DNA from: Morella rubra
Lineage: Eukaryota; Streptophyta; Magnoliopsida; Fagales; Myricaceae
Assembly: GCA_003952965.2 (NCBI GenBank)
Contig: CM025849.1
Coordinates: 14,993,064 to 15,057,063 of the forward strand
Direction of reading: 5' to 3'
Length of the DNA: 64,000 nucleotides
Below are positions 33,301 to 45,981 of the stretch, one piece after another. The position numbers were made by a program, and so were the translations under genes. Each line of letters begins with the position of its first letter. Position 1 is the stretch's first letter. Below the pieces are notes generated by a model, which saw only the letters and a program-made list of their open reading frames with translations, did not search any database and was not told the origin of the DNA.

Positions 33301-35200
33301 CTATTGTACCTAAATGTTTTAGAGCTTTAGAGAACAGCGTTGCTTCCGCTATTGTGGGTGCTTCATAAAACTGAGACACCATTCCTTGTTATTTAATTTC
33401 CATGTTCTTTTTTATATTATTTATGAAGGTGGTCCTACCCTAGATATTTAATTCAATAGTTTTTATGTTATTTAAATAAAAAGCCTAATTTTAAATTTTT
33501 GGATTAGGCCTCGATTGATATTTGAGACGCCCCTAAATACCATGTACCTATGCTGTCTTAATCATTTAAGTATGCATATATATACATAAATAGATAGATA
33601 GATAGATAGATAGAGTTGAACTCTTGAGTCAATTCTAGGGGGACAATTGCATAAAAGCATATTTTGGAGAATCCATAAAAAGCTGCCCCCCCCCCCCCCC
33701 CCCCCTTTCTCTTCTCTTCTTCCCCCTGTTGTTTCGTCTCTACTAGTGAGACTTGTAAGTTCTACTATGAAATCTGTGTTTGGAGTTGCTATTGCTACCT
33801 GTTGTTACCATGAACACCAATGATGAACAATAAATGGAAATTGAAGAGAGAGAGAAAAATTGAGACAGATTAACGTGGTTCGGCAATATGCCTCCATCCA
33901 CAAGAGAGAGCGGCCAATTACTATCACAATGTTAGGGTTACATCATAAACTATTTATATGAAAACCACTTTGCGGAATCCCTAAACCTATTAGAACTCAA
34001 ATACTTGGATATCCTAAAAAATAGGAGTCATCTTTATCCAACACTACTAGTTGCTGTGTTTTAAAATTGGTCACCCATTTCTGGTACTATCTTTTTGACC
34101 CTTCAAATTTTATAGGGCCGTCTTCATGTACCCGAGGTGGTTCTCCAGCAGATAAGATCACTTAACAACCTTGATTTGGAGCTCTACAAGTATGCTGAAG
34201 ACATTTTTGCAAAGCAACACAAACGGACGATGGAGGAGCTTTTTGCCACAGTAAGCCTCAGTCCAATTCTTCAATTATGATCCATGATGTTTGGCTTTGT
34301 GGGATGTGTTTTACCATAATATGGCGTGTGCATCCGTCAACTGATAAAGTACGTATGTAATGCAACTTGATTCTCTGTAGAATCCATCATAGAAACTTAA
34401 TAGGGGTTTGGGAGAGTGTTTTTACTGTGGTTTAGATTACAAGTCTTATTGGCATTCATGTTCGGAAGTGTTCCATTGGTTTCAACAAGGTGAACCAATA
34501 ATTGGTAAATGCTTTTAGTATCAAGCTTACTGCCAGCAGCTGAGTCACATTATGACTTGTTTCTTTTGTCCTTGGCCTAGTGAATAGTGTTCTATACTGG
34601 GAAGGAGTAAGGATTATAGCAAGTTTGACCATTTGCGGATTTTTGTGATCTTTTGAAGTCCTCCACTCAAATACAACCACTCAGATTTTTGTGATCTTTT
34701 TCATAGTTCTTGTGCAAAGTGCCATAAATATCTGTTAGCTCTCAATTATCATCTTGAGGTGATACTTATAGAAGCAATAGTATTACCCAACTCTGATATG
34801 ATTCTTTCACCTGTTGGTTGAATTGTGTACCCGTTGATATCCTTTTCACATATCATCTTTATAGACCCTATACTTACAGCTAGTCTGCTTATTGTAGCCA
34901 TAAAGCTGCAAAAATAGCATCTATTTATTAGATGTTTCTAGAATTGTTCATATAAGTACATGGTGAAGTGGGAGGTTCAAGAAAAAATTTCCCCCCTCTT
35001 CTAATTCCTGCCTAATTGGTTAAGTGGCATGCTTATTTTTTTGTCAATTGATTTAGTAACTGTATCAATTGCAGGAGAGGATTAACAACTCGTATGGAGC
35101 TGTTTGGAAAGTCTTGGTGTTGGCCACGGCCCTTATCTTACTCTTTTCTCTCATTCTTTTTGTAAATGCAAGAAGAACAACATCAAAGATTAAGATATGA
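27315..35200 (+). CDS. TPST: Tyrosylprotein sulfotransferase, 12 coding exons, 489 aa
   Basis: The coding exons are 27315-27363, 27779-27944, 28043-28114, 28532-28820, 30115-30255, 30615-30719, 30849-30996, 32477-32526, 32623-32691, 32770-32889, 34116-34250 and 35075-35200. All introns are GT-AG and the phases join to one open frame. The protein transfers sulfate from PAPS to tyrosines of secreted peptides (in Arabidopsis the RGF, PSK, PSY and CIF hormones) in the Golgi. Seen in the sequence: a hydrophobic signal peptide (residues about 5-17); HVPRTGGRT (60-68) as the PAPS 5'-phosphosulfate loop; RNPVDRVFSTYEF (127-139) as the 3'-phosphate motif; the plant-typical block LDIWPWKYLVPWMREDLFA; and a single C-terminal membrane segment (about 461-479) with a short basic tail. 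This is the plant TPST plan, distinct from animal TPST (type II). The length is close to that of Arabidopsis TPST (about 500 aa). The start at 27315 is chosen because it opens the signal peptide and joins in phase to exon 2. No stop or frameshift was seen; it looks intact. Confidence 0.95.
33590..33614. repeat. GATA microsatellite in TPST intron 10
   Basis: About six TAGA/GATA units in a row, next to a 20-base C run at 33686-33705. Confidence 0.85.
33790..34050. mobile_element. Copia-type LTR fragment in TPST intron 10
   Basis: The sequence AGATTAACGTGGTTCGGCAA, then GCCTCCATCCACAAGAG, then TTATATGAAAACC is the common motif set of copia (Tork/Angela-like) LTRs. The exons on both sides are intact, so it is a tolerated intronic remnant. 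It has no visible coding parts. Confidence 0.6.
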
Positions 35201-37340
35201 GTTTTATTTAATCCCCAATTGTAGAGGTCACAGCCTTAAAAGGAGTTGAGGGATCCCAATCCCATATAAGAGAAATGATCAAACTAATGGACGTGCCGGG
35301 TTCACCTATTGTTTTGGGCAAGGTGGAAGTTTTATGTGACTTATTTTTTTCCCACAACCTGTTTGAGGTATTGCGCAGATCGTGATTGGTCTTATCAGCT
35401 TGTGTAGGTGGACTTCCCGTTAAATTCTAAATGCTGTAGACGTGAGCCATTTATATTTAACCCATCGTGCTGAAAAGTTGTGGTTGTTTCTAGCTTAGCT
35501 TTTTATATGTTTGGCCTATTTATAATTTTCAGTCAGGCTATCTCCAGGAGTATCTTAGACCTAGAAGAGAATCTTGATTTAGAATTTTTTTTCCGTTGGA
35601 TTTCGAGCTTCCGGTTTATAATAAGGTTGGGATCTTGCTATAGGACGGATTTAATAGACAAAAATATTCATATTTGACCGAACGGTGTCTAAATGTCCTT
35701 AGTAATATTGCATATAGATAGGGCCAGAATATGTGGTTCCTGGACTGTTTGACAATTTGCTTGCTATTTTTTGATATCTTTTTTGGGTGACCGGAAGATT
35801 TCTTTACAGACTGGCTTATTTAGGTTTTATTTCACACTGGTAAGAAATTGTGAAAAGGGAAATTATGCATTTTTCTTCATCTATAATGTGTATTCCAAAG
35901 TACGAGTCCTACCAAACTCAATGGTGAAGATTCATCGTTGAGATTATGTTGAGGGCAAAATGCTATCAAATTGATGAAAATTTTTGCTTCTGAGGTGAGA
36001 TTTTAATAAAAGATGCAAAGTGTATATCTTTTGGTAGGGATAAGAATGTTTTGTAATCTTTAGTTTGAATTGTACCGTACGATTTGGACATAGACATAAT
36101 AGATAAATTTTATATTATTTTAATTATCTGTGTAAAGTTTTAGACATCATAAATTTTGTAATAAGATTTATTTTTTATATCTATTTTTTTTAATTCTATG
36201 TTTAATTTTTTTTTTAATTTTATGTTGAAATGTTGTAAAGTATTTTTTTTTAAAAAAAAAAATTATAGCTAAGAGAGTTACTTATAATTAAAATGGAAGT
36301 GAATCAAGCGAGTTGAATTTGGACCATCAGGAACATAACACGTTGTTTCTTTTTGCAAATGGAAGAATCTATAAATTTTGTTGATTTTGGAAGGCAGTGG
36401 CCATGTGGGTGGCCTTAGATCCACAACACCTAAAAAAAATCTGCGAGAAGTTGATAATTGAGGGGGGAAGTCGATCCAATCCAGTTGTCGTATCTTTCAT
36501 TCCCCAATTGGTACAAATTAAAAGCAAAATTAAGACGCTTTGGCCAATCACGTTACTAACAGCCATGTGAATGTCCGACTAACAATCATTTCAACGCTCT
36601 CTCTCCCCCCATTTGTCGGTGATCTCTCAAATCACGCTCCGTTAATTCAGACCCACATCCTTCTGTCTACTCTCTGCAGTCTGCAGATTCATCCTTGTTC
36701 TTTTGGTAATTTTTTTAAATGTTTTTTTTCCTAATTTTTTATTATTATTTCTGTTTCCTACCACACAACTATTTTTAAATAACTATCCATATGTTAGTGG
36801 ATTGCAGTCTTCTAGAATTAGAATTCGAAAACGAATTTTGAGGAAAAAAAAATAATTTTCTTTTCAGGTAACATTTTTCAACATATTTATTTTCAAAATT
36901 AAAGTTGAAAAATAAATTGTGTGGATTTTTCGTCAATTATTTTTCTATATATTTTCATTATCAACCAAAAAATTAAGACTCTTTTTATAAGTTTTTCTTT
37001 TTGTAATAAGGAGATTTTTTTTTCTGTTGGTCCAAAGCACATTAAAGATTCTAGGATTTATTTATTTTTCAATAACGAAAAGAATCTTAATTACAATTTG
37101 TATTAATAATATTCGGATCATGAAACTCTTGTCAACTGTCTGGAATGAATATATAAGAAGAAAAAATGAAAAAAAGAGAGTAGAAGAATGGAAAATAGTA
37201 GGAAAACTTCCTTTTTTTTTTTTGGCGGAGCCGACAACCTTACTTTACTCGTCACATTTATGATTTATCGTCTAAAACAGGAAAGAGAATTTATTGTCTA
37301 ATTTTCAGTACCAGATCTGCGCTGATTAAAAAGAGACCTC
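35201..37340. other. Spacer between TPST and the GATA gene
   Basis: TPST 3'UTR sequence follows the stop. After about 35.9 kb the DNA is AT-rich, with homopolymer runs and no coding ORF. The last few hundred bases are upstream sequence of the GATA gene. Confidence 0.5.
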
Positions 37341-37369
37341 ATATGAACCCTAATGCGGCCGCTTTTATC

Positions 37370-38511
37370 TAACCGTTCCTCTACAAAACCTAATACTCCA
37401 TAGTCGCACAGATTCAGCGGAATCAATCCCATCCTTTCTCTCTCTCTCTCTTTCTATAACTTCTGACTCAGCAATGTCGGCGATCTCGGCTCTCCACAGG
37501 ACGTCCTTTGCTTCTCGTTCTTCTTGAGCCACATTTCGTTGATGTGAAAGCAGACAATGCCGGAGGTCCAACCGCGGCTCTCGCTCTCCAGGGTTGTCTT
37601 CTGAAGTCGTCTTCTCTTTTGGACTCGCTTGGAATATAGGGTTTCTTCGAGGTTCGGTTCGGTGTTCGCACCCCACATTTGCTCGCATTTTGTTCAAACT
37701 TCGTTTATATTTTCTCCGTTTCTGTTTTGCGTTTTCTTCTTTCCCTTTCCCTCAGTTTGTTTACTTATAAAGTGGAGGAATTGTGAACCTTTTTGTTTTG
37801 GTGAATGTTGAGCTCATTTTTGTGCTAGGAACGTTGTGCCATTAGGCTTAACTAAGCACAGGTTTGAATTAAAAGATCCCAAAATCTAAGAAGCTGTTTC
37901 TTTTTGTGAATCATTTCCCTGCATTTTCCTCGAGAACCAAACGGCTGCTTGGGATTTACTTTTTATTTATTTTTATGTTATCAGTATTAAGTATTTACAT
38001 TTGACTGGCGGTTAGTTTCCCAAGGTAACGTTCATTTTGCTTACCAGGGGGTCATAAAGCGTTAGTCAACCATGGGAAGCCCACTACATAGCTGGTTTTC
38101 CGGATAATCACGTGAAATTATGTCGTCGTTTTAACCATGTATCCAGTTTTGATTTTATTAACAAATTAAGAAAATCCAAGAATATTCTCGGATTTTGTTT
38201 TTCTTCAGAGTCCTTTTCTGGATGAGTTTTCAGTAAGGAGACTTTTATACCAAATTTTTTACGTCTCTTTGTGCTATCCCATGGACAAGGCAACTTTGTA
38301 ATAATCCAATCCAAGAGATAACCTTTTCCTTTTGCACACTGGTTTTGGTTAATTTCCTATTGTCAGTGTTAAATGTTCTAGCCAGTAGTTGGTGCATGTA
38401 ACGTGCTTGTTGGAATAAATAAAATGTTTCATGTAGAAGAGTAGCTGAATGAAATTTGAATAACGTCACTCGTTCTTGTGTTCTTCTGTCCTATGATTTT
38501 ATGAAAAGCAG
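37370..38511 (+). other. Probable 5'UTR exon and 5'UTR intron of the GATA gene
   Basis: A CT-rich leader (TTTCTCTCTCTCTCTCTCTT, about 37434) and GC-richer DNA mark a likely first exon. A pyrimidine-poor but valid acceptor (GAAAAGCAG, ending 38511) lies 12 bases before the ATG. The donor cannot be fixed by eye. Apparent minus-strand ORFs of up to 110 codons here have no family match. Confidence 0.45.
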
Positions 38512-38523
38512 ATTATTTATAAA

Positions 38524-41374
38524 ATGACTGGTTCCTCGCATTTGAACGAGAATGTCAATGGCATTTCTGATGAGTGCTTCGAGGACATCATCAAGTTCTT
38601 TGATTTTCCGCTGGAAGATGTGGAAGAGAATGTGGGTGGAGAAGATTGGAACACTAAATTAGACTGGTTTGATCCTCCATCGTTGGATGTTTTGGCAGAT
38701 TTATCACGTGGGTTTTCGGGTCAAATTTGCAGCGATGCTTCAAAAAATCCCCAAAATTTCTCTGCTCCGGTGAGGTTTCTTTTTCTAATTTAGTTGTGTA
38801 CTTTATGCATATCGTCCTTAATATGATATACATTACTTGCTTATTGCTTCGACAGGTGTCATGGAGTTTTTTATCAGTACTTTTGTCTAATTTATGAGTC
38901 GTAAATATGTTTACTAGCTTTCATTTAATACCATGTTAAAACCCTTAAGTTGAAGACCTCGGCAAAGATAGGATCTTTCCAGGTGTAAACAGAGATGGAA
39001 AAAAATAACACTGAAGTTCATGTGAAGTCCTTGTTTGTTGGGCTTTATTAGTACTACTGTGGTTTGGGTTGGACACTGACATGTAGTGCCAGTCCTCCTG
39101 CAGATGTCTTTTTTTCTTTTTTGGGTACAAAGGATCCTTGGGAGTTGTATAGGTTGAAAATTAGCATCTCGTTTGATTTGTAGCCAATTTCAAACAGGAA
39201 ACTACGTTAAGGGGGAGATAATTAAATAGCTTATTTAGTCCTTTGTGCTCAGAGTACATGTGGTGTTTGAGATGCCTGTATCTTTCTTTATGCATATTCC
39301 CGTCATTGTATGTGTACATGTGCATTACCGTACATAAAAGAAAGTGGAGTTTAAACATTTCACTTGTTGAATGCCTAAAGAGATGCATAATTTGTTATGC
39401 TTCTTGTCACATGATAGAACTGTGCATTGTATTAAGCCTTTCAGATTAGAAGCTTGGGTTAATGGTCCCACTAACAGCCAGATGTATTATTTACGTGTTT
39501 CTTACAGTCAAACCTGGCAGTGAATAAAAATTACAATGTTCAACAGGACTCGTACTTGAAACTAAGGAGTTTTAGCGTAAATTACCTTTTCTTCCCTCTA
39601 TGAACAGGCATGAGATAAGGAATTCAAAACCCAGTGATACATGGTATCTTACCAATCAAAGAAAAATGCCTCATATTTGAAATGAGTTTGGAGGAGTGAA
39701 TGGGTATGGGGAAAACTATTTATGCATTTGAACGTGAAAATAAGTAAATGCTAGTGACATAAAGAAATTATGATATGTGATTTGTATGCAGCAGTTTTCT
39801 CTCAGTTGAGACTGAGGAGACTGAATATATAGAAAGTCAAATTATGAAGTTGCAAAATATCAGGGTATGCAGTGTAAAACATCTGGTCTTGTTTGAAGCT
39901 ATGGTGTTTTCTGCCAGGGGAAGCATGTACTATTCTGGAAGAGAATAAGTCCTAACAAGCATGTCATCTTTGGTTATGTATTTTTCTGTTGAGCATAAGT
40001 TCTTTTTTATACTGAAGAGCTGAGGTAAGGGAAAGGTGGCTTCTTTTAGAAATACACAGAGTATGAGCGCAATTAGTGCATCATGCATTGCTAAAGTGTG
40101 GCAAATAGGTAATTTAGTAGTCAAATCAAGCTTTAGGAGTCTGTTTTCAGTGAAACATGCATATGCAGTGTAGATTCCATCACTGCTGCAAGCATCTGAC
40201 AATTGAGGCTTTCTTCCATACATAATGTGTACATTTGCTGCACAGAATAAGTTATAGACAAGAAAATTTAAGGTAGTTTATGATGAACCAACTATACAAC
40301 CAGGCTGTAGCGGTTATGTCAGTTCACCTATATAAACGTAGAAGCACGCACTGCATATCCGGCTTCATCTTTTTTATATAGCAGCTGATTATGGATAAGT
40401 TAACATTTTAGCTTAGCTGTGGCATTGGTTCCTATGGTTGATAAAACTGCCTATTATGAATGGGCGTATAATCCATCATATAAATATGCATGCATTTGTT
40501 GGATGGTAGAAGATAGAAGTTTGGATTCCTTATATATGTATCTTTTTTTCAAATATTGGGATAGGATTTTAAACATTTGATCAAGCATTTTTTTGAATTT
40601 GCATCAAACTTTCTTTCCTGTCTTTCTGATTTTTTTTGTTGATTTGGTGGTATCTAGGATGACAAGATCTCTCCTCCAAAAGAGCCGCCTGTCACTGGTG
40701 AAGCCACCTCCAGTAGAAGTGATCTCCTTCACAAATCTTCTGATGAAAAGGGTTTTCGTCTCTTCCAAACCTCCAGTCCAGTTTCTGTTCTCGAAAGCAG
40801 CAGCTCTTGCTCAGTTGAAAATCCCGCAACCTTTGATCTCAAAATTATCATCCCTCTGAAACGGGCTAGAAGCAAGCGTCAATGCCGACCAAACTTCAAC
40901 CGGCACTTCCTAAATGCTTTGCTTTCCGTTGCTCCCAAAATATCCCATCCTTCAGCTGCTTGTGAATCAGGCTCAGAAACTGATCCCAATGAATCACTAT
41001 CACCCCATCTTAGAAGAAAAATGAGGAAGAAAAAGAATCTGGCAGTGCTCTCAGGTGCTACAGAGGCAAGGAACTATTCATCGCAGGGACCAGGTTCAAC
41101 CAGAAAGTGCATGCATTGCGAGGTTACGAAGACCCCACAGTGGAGGGAGGGGCCAATGGGGCCGAAGACCCTTTGCAATGCGTGTGGAGTTCGTTACAGG
41201 TCTGGTCGCCTCTTTCCAGAGTACCGTCCTGTTGCAAGTCCTACCTTTGTTGCATCATTGCACTCAAACTCTCACAAGAAGGTTGTTGAGATGAGAAGTA
41301 AGCCAAGTCCGGGGGCAAGAATGCGTGACATTGTTAATGTATCATCCCTCGTGCAGGGAGTGTTGAATGCATAG
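38524..41374 (+). CDS. GATA zinc-finger transcription factor, 2 coding exons, 320 aa
   Basis: The exons are 38524-38769 (82 codons) and 40658-41374 (238 codons plus stop), joined in phase 0 by a GT-AG intron of 1.9 kb. It is a nuclear DNA-binding protein that recognises (A/T)GATA(A/G) promoter sites. The finger is at residues 233-258: CMHC, 18 residues ([18 protein letters not shown]), CNAC. This is the plant C-X2-C-X18-C-X2-C form, followed by [21 protein letters not shown], typical of plant subfamily I. N-terminally, residues about 10-50 are acidic and aromatic ([20 protein letters not shown]), a probable activation region as in that subfamily. A basic run RRKMRKKKN before the finger is a likely nuclear signal. 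All four zinc Cys are present and the length is normal. The exact Arabidopsis counterpart (GATA8/11-like) is not settled. Confidence 0.93.
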
Positions 41375-42730
41375 CTAGTTAGATTATATTTTGAAATGAG
41401 AATAGTACTCCTAGTTAGGAGCTCTTTCGTTTGTTTATCTTGGGTATTTTATTTTAGTCTATTTGTTGTCTGTAAATTAAAACGGAATAAGATTAGGAGT
41501 TCCTGATTGCCACTTTTTTTTGGTTGGGGAAAATGTAAGGCAACAGAAATTTTAATCCATGGACAAGTTGATTCAGAATAGAATTAGGGTTATGGATGCC
41601 CTTGGTGGCTCTCTACGTGTTCTCCATTGTCCAAGCTAAAGCTGAGGCCTCTGTTAAGGTTGTTTGCCGAAGTAACACGCCAGACCAAAAAAGGACTATT
41701 TTGTTGAAATTTGGTCATTGTCTATTTGAGAGATTTTGCTGCCCAAATCGAAAGTGAAAGAGCTTTTCTCATATTACCAAAGCAATTGAGAACCTCATTT
41801 TTAAGCCTTTCCCCCACCCCCCCCCCCCCCCCCCCCCCCCTCCCCGCACAAAACCCACCTTAAATTGGAGGAATATAATTGACTCAAAGAGTTCAAAAAA
41901 AGAACCATGTCTTGTATTCGTTTTTATGTTTTTGTTTTTCTAGGCAAGCATGCCTTGCGGTCAGTGTATGTTTTAGAAATTTAAATCTAAATCACTTTAT
42001 TGTCTCTCTTTTTTCAGGAATATCGTGGAAATTGAATACTCCAATACAAAATTGTTGCACTCAATGACTTGTTCAACCCATATTTTTGTTTTTTTATCAC
42101 CAATTTTAGGCCAATTAAAACCTTCCTCTTATAAGTTATAACGGACCCAATTTCAACGCAGATAAAAGGACAGAAAATAGAATCAAAGTCATTTCCTACT
42201 CATCTACTCCTGGAAGTCTAAGACACATTTAAACCATTGTTTCTTGTTCTAAAGATAAATTGATAAAAATGTGAGGATCTGCGGTTAAAATGTACTCTTA
42301 AAAAATTAAAAAAAAAAAAAACAGAGTGGCAATTGATAAGATTCGAATCTTACATCCGGATCCCTACCGCTGTATTATTGTTTGTGAACCGAAGGAGGCC
42401 AAGGAGAAAGATCGATTCTTTCCAAGGAAAGACAACAAAACTCCTAGGAAAGTTTAGTTCGGGTTAAACAACGTTTTGGTCCTTTGATTTTGAGGAAATT
42501 TTAAAAATGATCCTTAGTTTTCACACTGAGAATAAGCAGTCCTCGAGTTTTGTCAAATTATTAAAAAAGGTTCTTCCATTAACTTTTTTTCATCTAAAAG
42601 CATAACGGATTAAATAAAATTATGCTACCTGACCGATCAATCATATTATATTTGCTACGCAATAATGTTAAAAACAATATACATTAATAACATTAATATC
42701 GAATTAAATTAAATTAAATTACAGCTAAAA
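41375..42730. other. Spacer right of the GATA gene
   Basis: Holds the GATA 3'UTR, then a long C run (41817-41840), then AT-rich DNA. At 42450-42620 there are phrases of the type TTTTGGTCCTTTGATTTTGAGG that are common at transposon ends, but no inverted partner was found. No gene is seen. Confidence 0.45.
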
Positions 42731-44981
42731 ATGTCACGCCCCAAACGCTAGCCAGATGGGGGCTAATGACAGCCGCGAGTATTCGCAACGACGAACGCTC
42801 CAACGCACTTAACTTAAATCTTGCAGCGGAATTTTTTTTAAAGAAAATCTGAATTACTATAGTTTATGAAAATATTACTCAAAAATTTATTTTCTTATCA
42901 CAAGCTGACACGCAGACCCTCAAACGTTCTTACGCAGTGTACGAATATGTAAATAAATATACGCGAAATAAAAACGTATACTATATCAAATAACACGCAT
43001 AGAGAAACATTTAGAAATCTAATCCTCAGGCAATAACTTAAAACAATAATTATAATTACATCATGTCCCAAAATATAAGTTGCTTAAGAGCCTTAAGCCT
43101 CATAAGCTGAACAGACCATGACCACACACATTAGGAGGTTCATATCAGCTCTTTCAAAAATTAAGGATCTACATGTATTGCGAATTAGGGGAGGGCACCC
43201 TCGTCAACCCCATCCTCAGATTCCAAACCCTCCTCATGAGTTCCTTCACCTAGAACATTATCTGGAATGATACAATTGAAAATACTATGAGTCGAATGAC
43301 TCAGTAAGGGATGATTAATGAATTGAGATATGCATGACTTGAAGCATGATAATGAATAACAAGTATACATGTGCCAAAAATAAATGCATATTTATGTATG
43401 AGAATCTTGTACATGTAAATTTGCTTAAAAGTCCTTTCATCTTTATTTGGGGTACTTTCTCGCTCCATTACCCATGAAGTCAAGGTATGCGTTTCTTCAA
43501 ACTGTTTCCCTTTCCCTTGAAACAGTCCATTTGGTCGTAAGCTAGCCCTTGATATGCCCCAAAGCCTGATGAGTAGACTACGACCCTTAAAGGCTCCACA
43601 CCTTCTCGCAACATCTTTCAGTGTTGTTTCACATAACTCAAGGTACTACCATCCTTCTCGCATTTACGTCTTATCAGAGTAAGCTGCCCTTAGGAGATCA
43701 TCATCCTTCTCCGCATTCGTCACTCGAAGTGGATGCACCTATCATACTTAGGTACAATACCGACCATCCTATTTAGCCCCATAACATATCACGACATAGC
43801 ATAAAATCTCACTTTCAATTGCATAAAATTTCCCTTTCTTCATTTTTAGAAAATCAATGCAAATGCTCATGACGTGCTCGATGACAAATATTCATGTTGT
43901 GTATCATTCTAGTTTTCGGAAAAATAATTTTTCCCACTTACCTTTATCCACTCGACCTTATGGTGGTGCCTTGCCTACAAATGAGTCATACTAATATTGT
44001 CACTTAAATGATTTAGAGGATTTACTTGATACAGCAAAAATCATTCATATTTCAAAATAAACATATTCAAAAATCACAACATTTATTCTTTACTAACAGT
44101 AGTGGTTTCTACATGTAAACTCTATCTTAATTTGTTAAACCATTTATAACTTGGATCCCAAATGATCCTTACATCGATGTATAACAATAATAAAATATTC
44201 AAGAAATTTAGAGCTTATTTGCCCACTTCAAACAGATATTATTCGAAAACACAAGTTTGCTAGGCATCCAAGCTGACAGCTTTGACGTCTCCAACTTCAA
44301 AATTCATAACTTCAACATTTCATAGCTTCATTATTTGCACAAAAATTGCTCTTAACTTTTCTGCTTTATAAAATTAAATTTGAAGATAAGACTCATAAAA
44401 ATCGGAACTAATTTACATTTTCAAAAATACTTCGTAACTGATAAAAATCCTAGAGCAAACAGTACTGCTGCCTCCAGCTCGATCTTCCACTTTCAAAACA
44501 CCATAACTTATTCAATACACATCCAAAACACACGAAATTTATCTTAAAATAATCCTCTTTCATAAAATTAAAATTCAAGACAAGACCCATAAAAATCGGA
44601 CTTAAATTGTTCACTTAAAAATTACTTGGAACGAGCAAGAAATCAGGATGTGCAAGGCTGGTGACAGCTTGACATCTGAACTCTAAAAATCCATAACTTG
44701 CTCAATCTTTATCAAAATCATCTGAAGTATGGTTTAAGATCTTCATATTTCATAGGCCTATAACATAAAACTCTTTCAAGATCAAAGAATAAGAAAAATC
44801 GCATTAAAGGTTACTCCTAATTCGAACTTTATGTTCTACAGAAACTAAATTCCATCAACTATTTAAAGAAGTCTATCTTATAATTCTTAATAATTTCCAA
44901 CACTATAGATCAAGCTTATCAAATGCTATAGTTTCTCTAACAACAACAAATCCAACTTTAGCTCTTCACAATAATTCACCT
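42731..44981 (-). mobile_element. Long LTR-like element, minus-strand copy, cut by the gap
   Basis: It starts on the + strand with TGTCACGCCCCAAACGCTAG and runs to the gap. It is the inverted counterpart of 54420-56591: the reverse complement of 44981 aligns with the sequence at about 54420, with few differences over 2.2 kb. The missing ~2.0 kb of this element should lie in the gap. It includes the acidic peptide exon at 43191-43268, its upstream acceptor, and the phrase TGAGTCGAATGACTCAGTAA shared with the 56-kb copy. Confidence 0.8.
43191..43268 (-). CDS. Short acidic terminal exon inside the LTR-like element
   Basis: The minus-strand frame reads GEGTHEEGLESEDGVDEGALP and stops. The copy at 56057-56132 has the same frame with substitutions (GEGTHEEDLEPEEGADEGALP), and both keep the same stop. 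An acceptor-like TTCCAG precedes it. It may be the last exon of a transcript within the element. The function is unknown. Confidence 0.4.
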
Positions 44982-45981
44982 NNNNNNNNNNNNNNNNNNN
45001 NNNNNNNNNNNNNNNNNNNNNNNNNNNNNNNNNNNNNNNNNNNNNNNNNNNNNNNNNNNNNNNNNNNNNNNNNNNNNNNNNNNNNNNNNNNNNNNNNNNN
45101 NNNNNNNNNNNNNNNNNNNNNNNNNNNNNNNNNNNNNNNNNNNNNNNNNNNNNNNNNNNNNNNNNNNNNNNNNNNNNNNNNNNNNNNNNNNNNNNNNNNN
45201 NNNNNNNNNNNNNNNNNNNNNNNNNNNNNNNNNNNNNNNNNNNNNNNNNNNNNNNNNNNNNNNNNNNNNNNNNNNNNNNNNNNNNNNNNNNNNNNNNNNN
45301 NNNNNNNNNNNNNNNNNNNNNNNNNNNNNNNNNNNNNNNNNNNNNNNNNNNNNNNNNNNNNNNNNNNNNNNNNNNNNNNNNNNNNNNNNNNNNNNNNNNN
45401 NNNNNNNNNNNNNNNNNNNNNNNNNNNNNNNNNNNNNNNNNNNNNNNNNNNNNNNNNNNNNNNNNNNNNNNNNNNNNNNNNNNNNNNNNNNNNNNNNNNN
45501 NNNNNNNNNNNNNNNNNNNNNNNNNNNNNNNNNNNNNNNNNNNNNNNNNNNNNNNNNNNNNNNNNNNNNNNNNNNNNNNNNNNNNNNNNNNNNNNNNNNN
45601 NNNNNNNNNNNNNNNNNNNNNNNNNNNNNNNNNNNNNNNNNNNNNNNNNNNNNNNNNNNNNNNNNNNNNNNNNNNNNNNNNNNNNNNNNNNNNNNNNNNN
45701 NNNNNNNNNNNNNNNNNNNNNNNNNNNNNNNNNNNNNNNNNNNNNNNNNNNNNNNNNNNNNNNNNNNNNNNNNNNNNNNNNNNNNNNNNNNNNNNNNNNN
45801 NNNNNNNNNNNNNNNNNNNNNNNNNNNNNNNNNNNNNNNNNNNNNNNNNNNNNNNNNNNNNNNNNNNNNNNNNNNNNNNNNNNNNNNNNNNNNNNNNNNN
45901 NNNNNNNNNNNNNNNNNNNNNNNNNNNNNNNNNNNNNNNNNNNNNNNNNNNNNNNNNNNNNNNNNNNNNNNNNNNNNNNNN
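44982..45981. other. Assembly gap of exactly 1000 N
   Basis: A run of 1000 undetermined bases, a usual placeholder length, so the true size is unknown. The flanks predict the rest of a long LTR-like element on the left and a 68-bp tandem array on the right. Confidence 0.98.

Noticed and set aside
37365..37811. Minus- and plus-strand ORFs up to 110 codons near the GATA gene
   Set aside because: The region is best read as the GATA 5'UTR exon and start of its intron; the ORFs overlap and have no family features.
40593..41294. ORFs of 60-88 codons in other frames over the GATA exon
   Set aside because: They overlap the true frame, which carries the zinc finger and is in phase with exon 1.
42450..42620. 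Possible MULE end near the GATA gene
   Set aside because: The phrase TTTTGGTCCTTTGA is common at element ends, but no inverted partner or target duplication was found.
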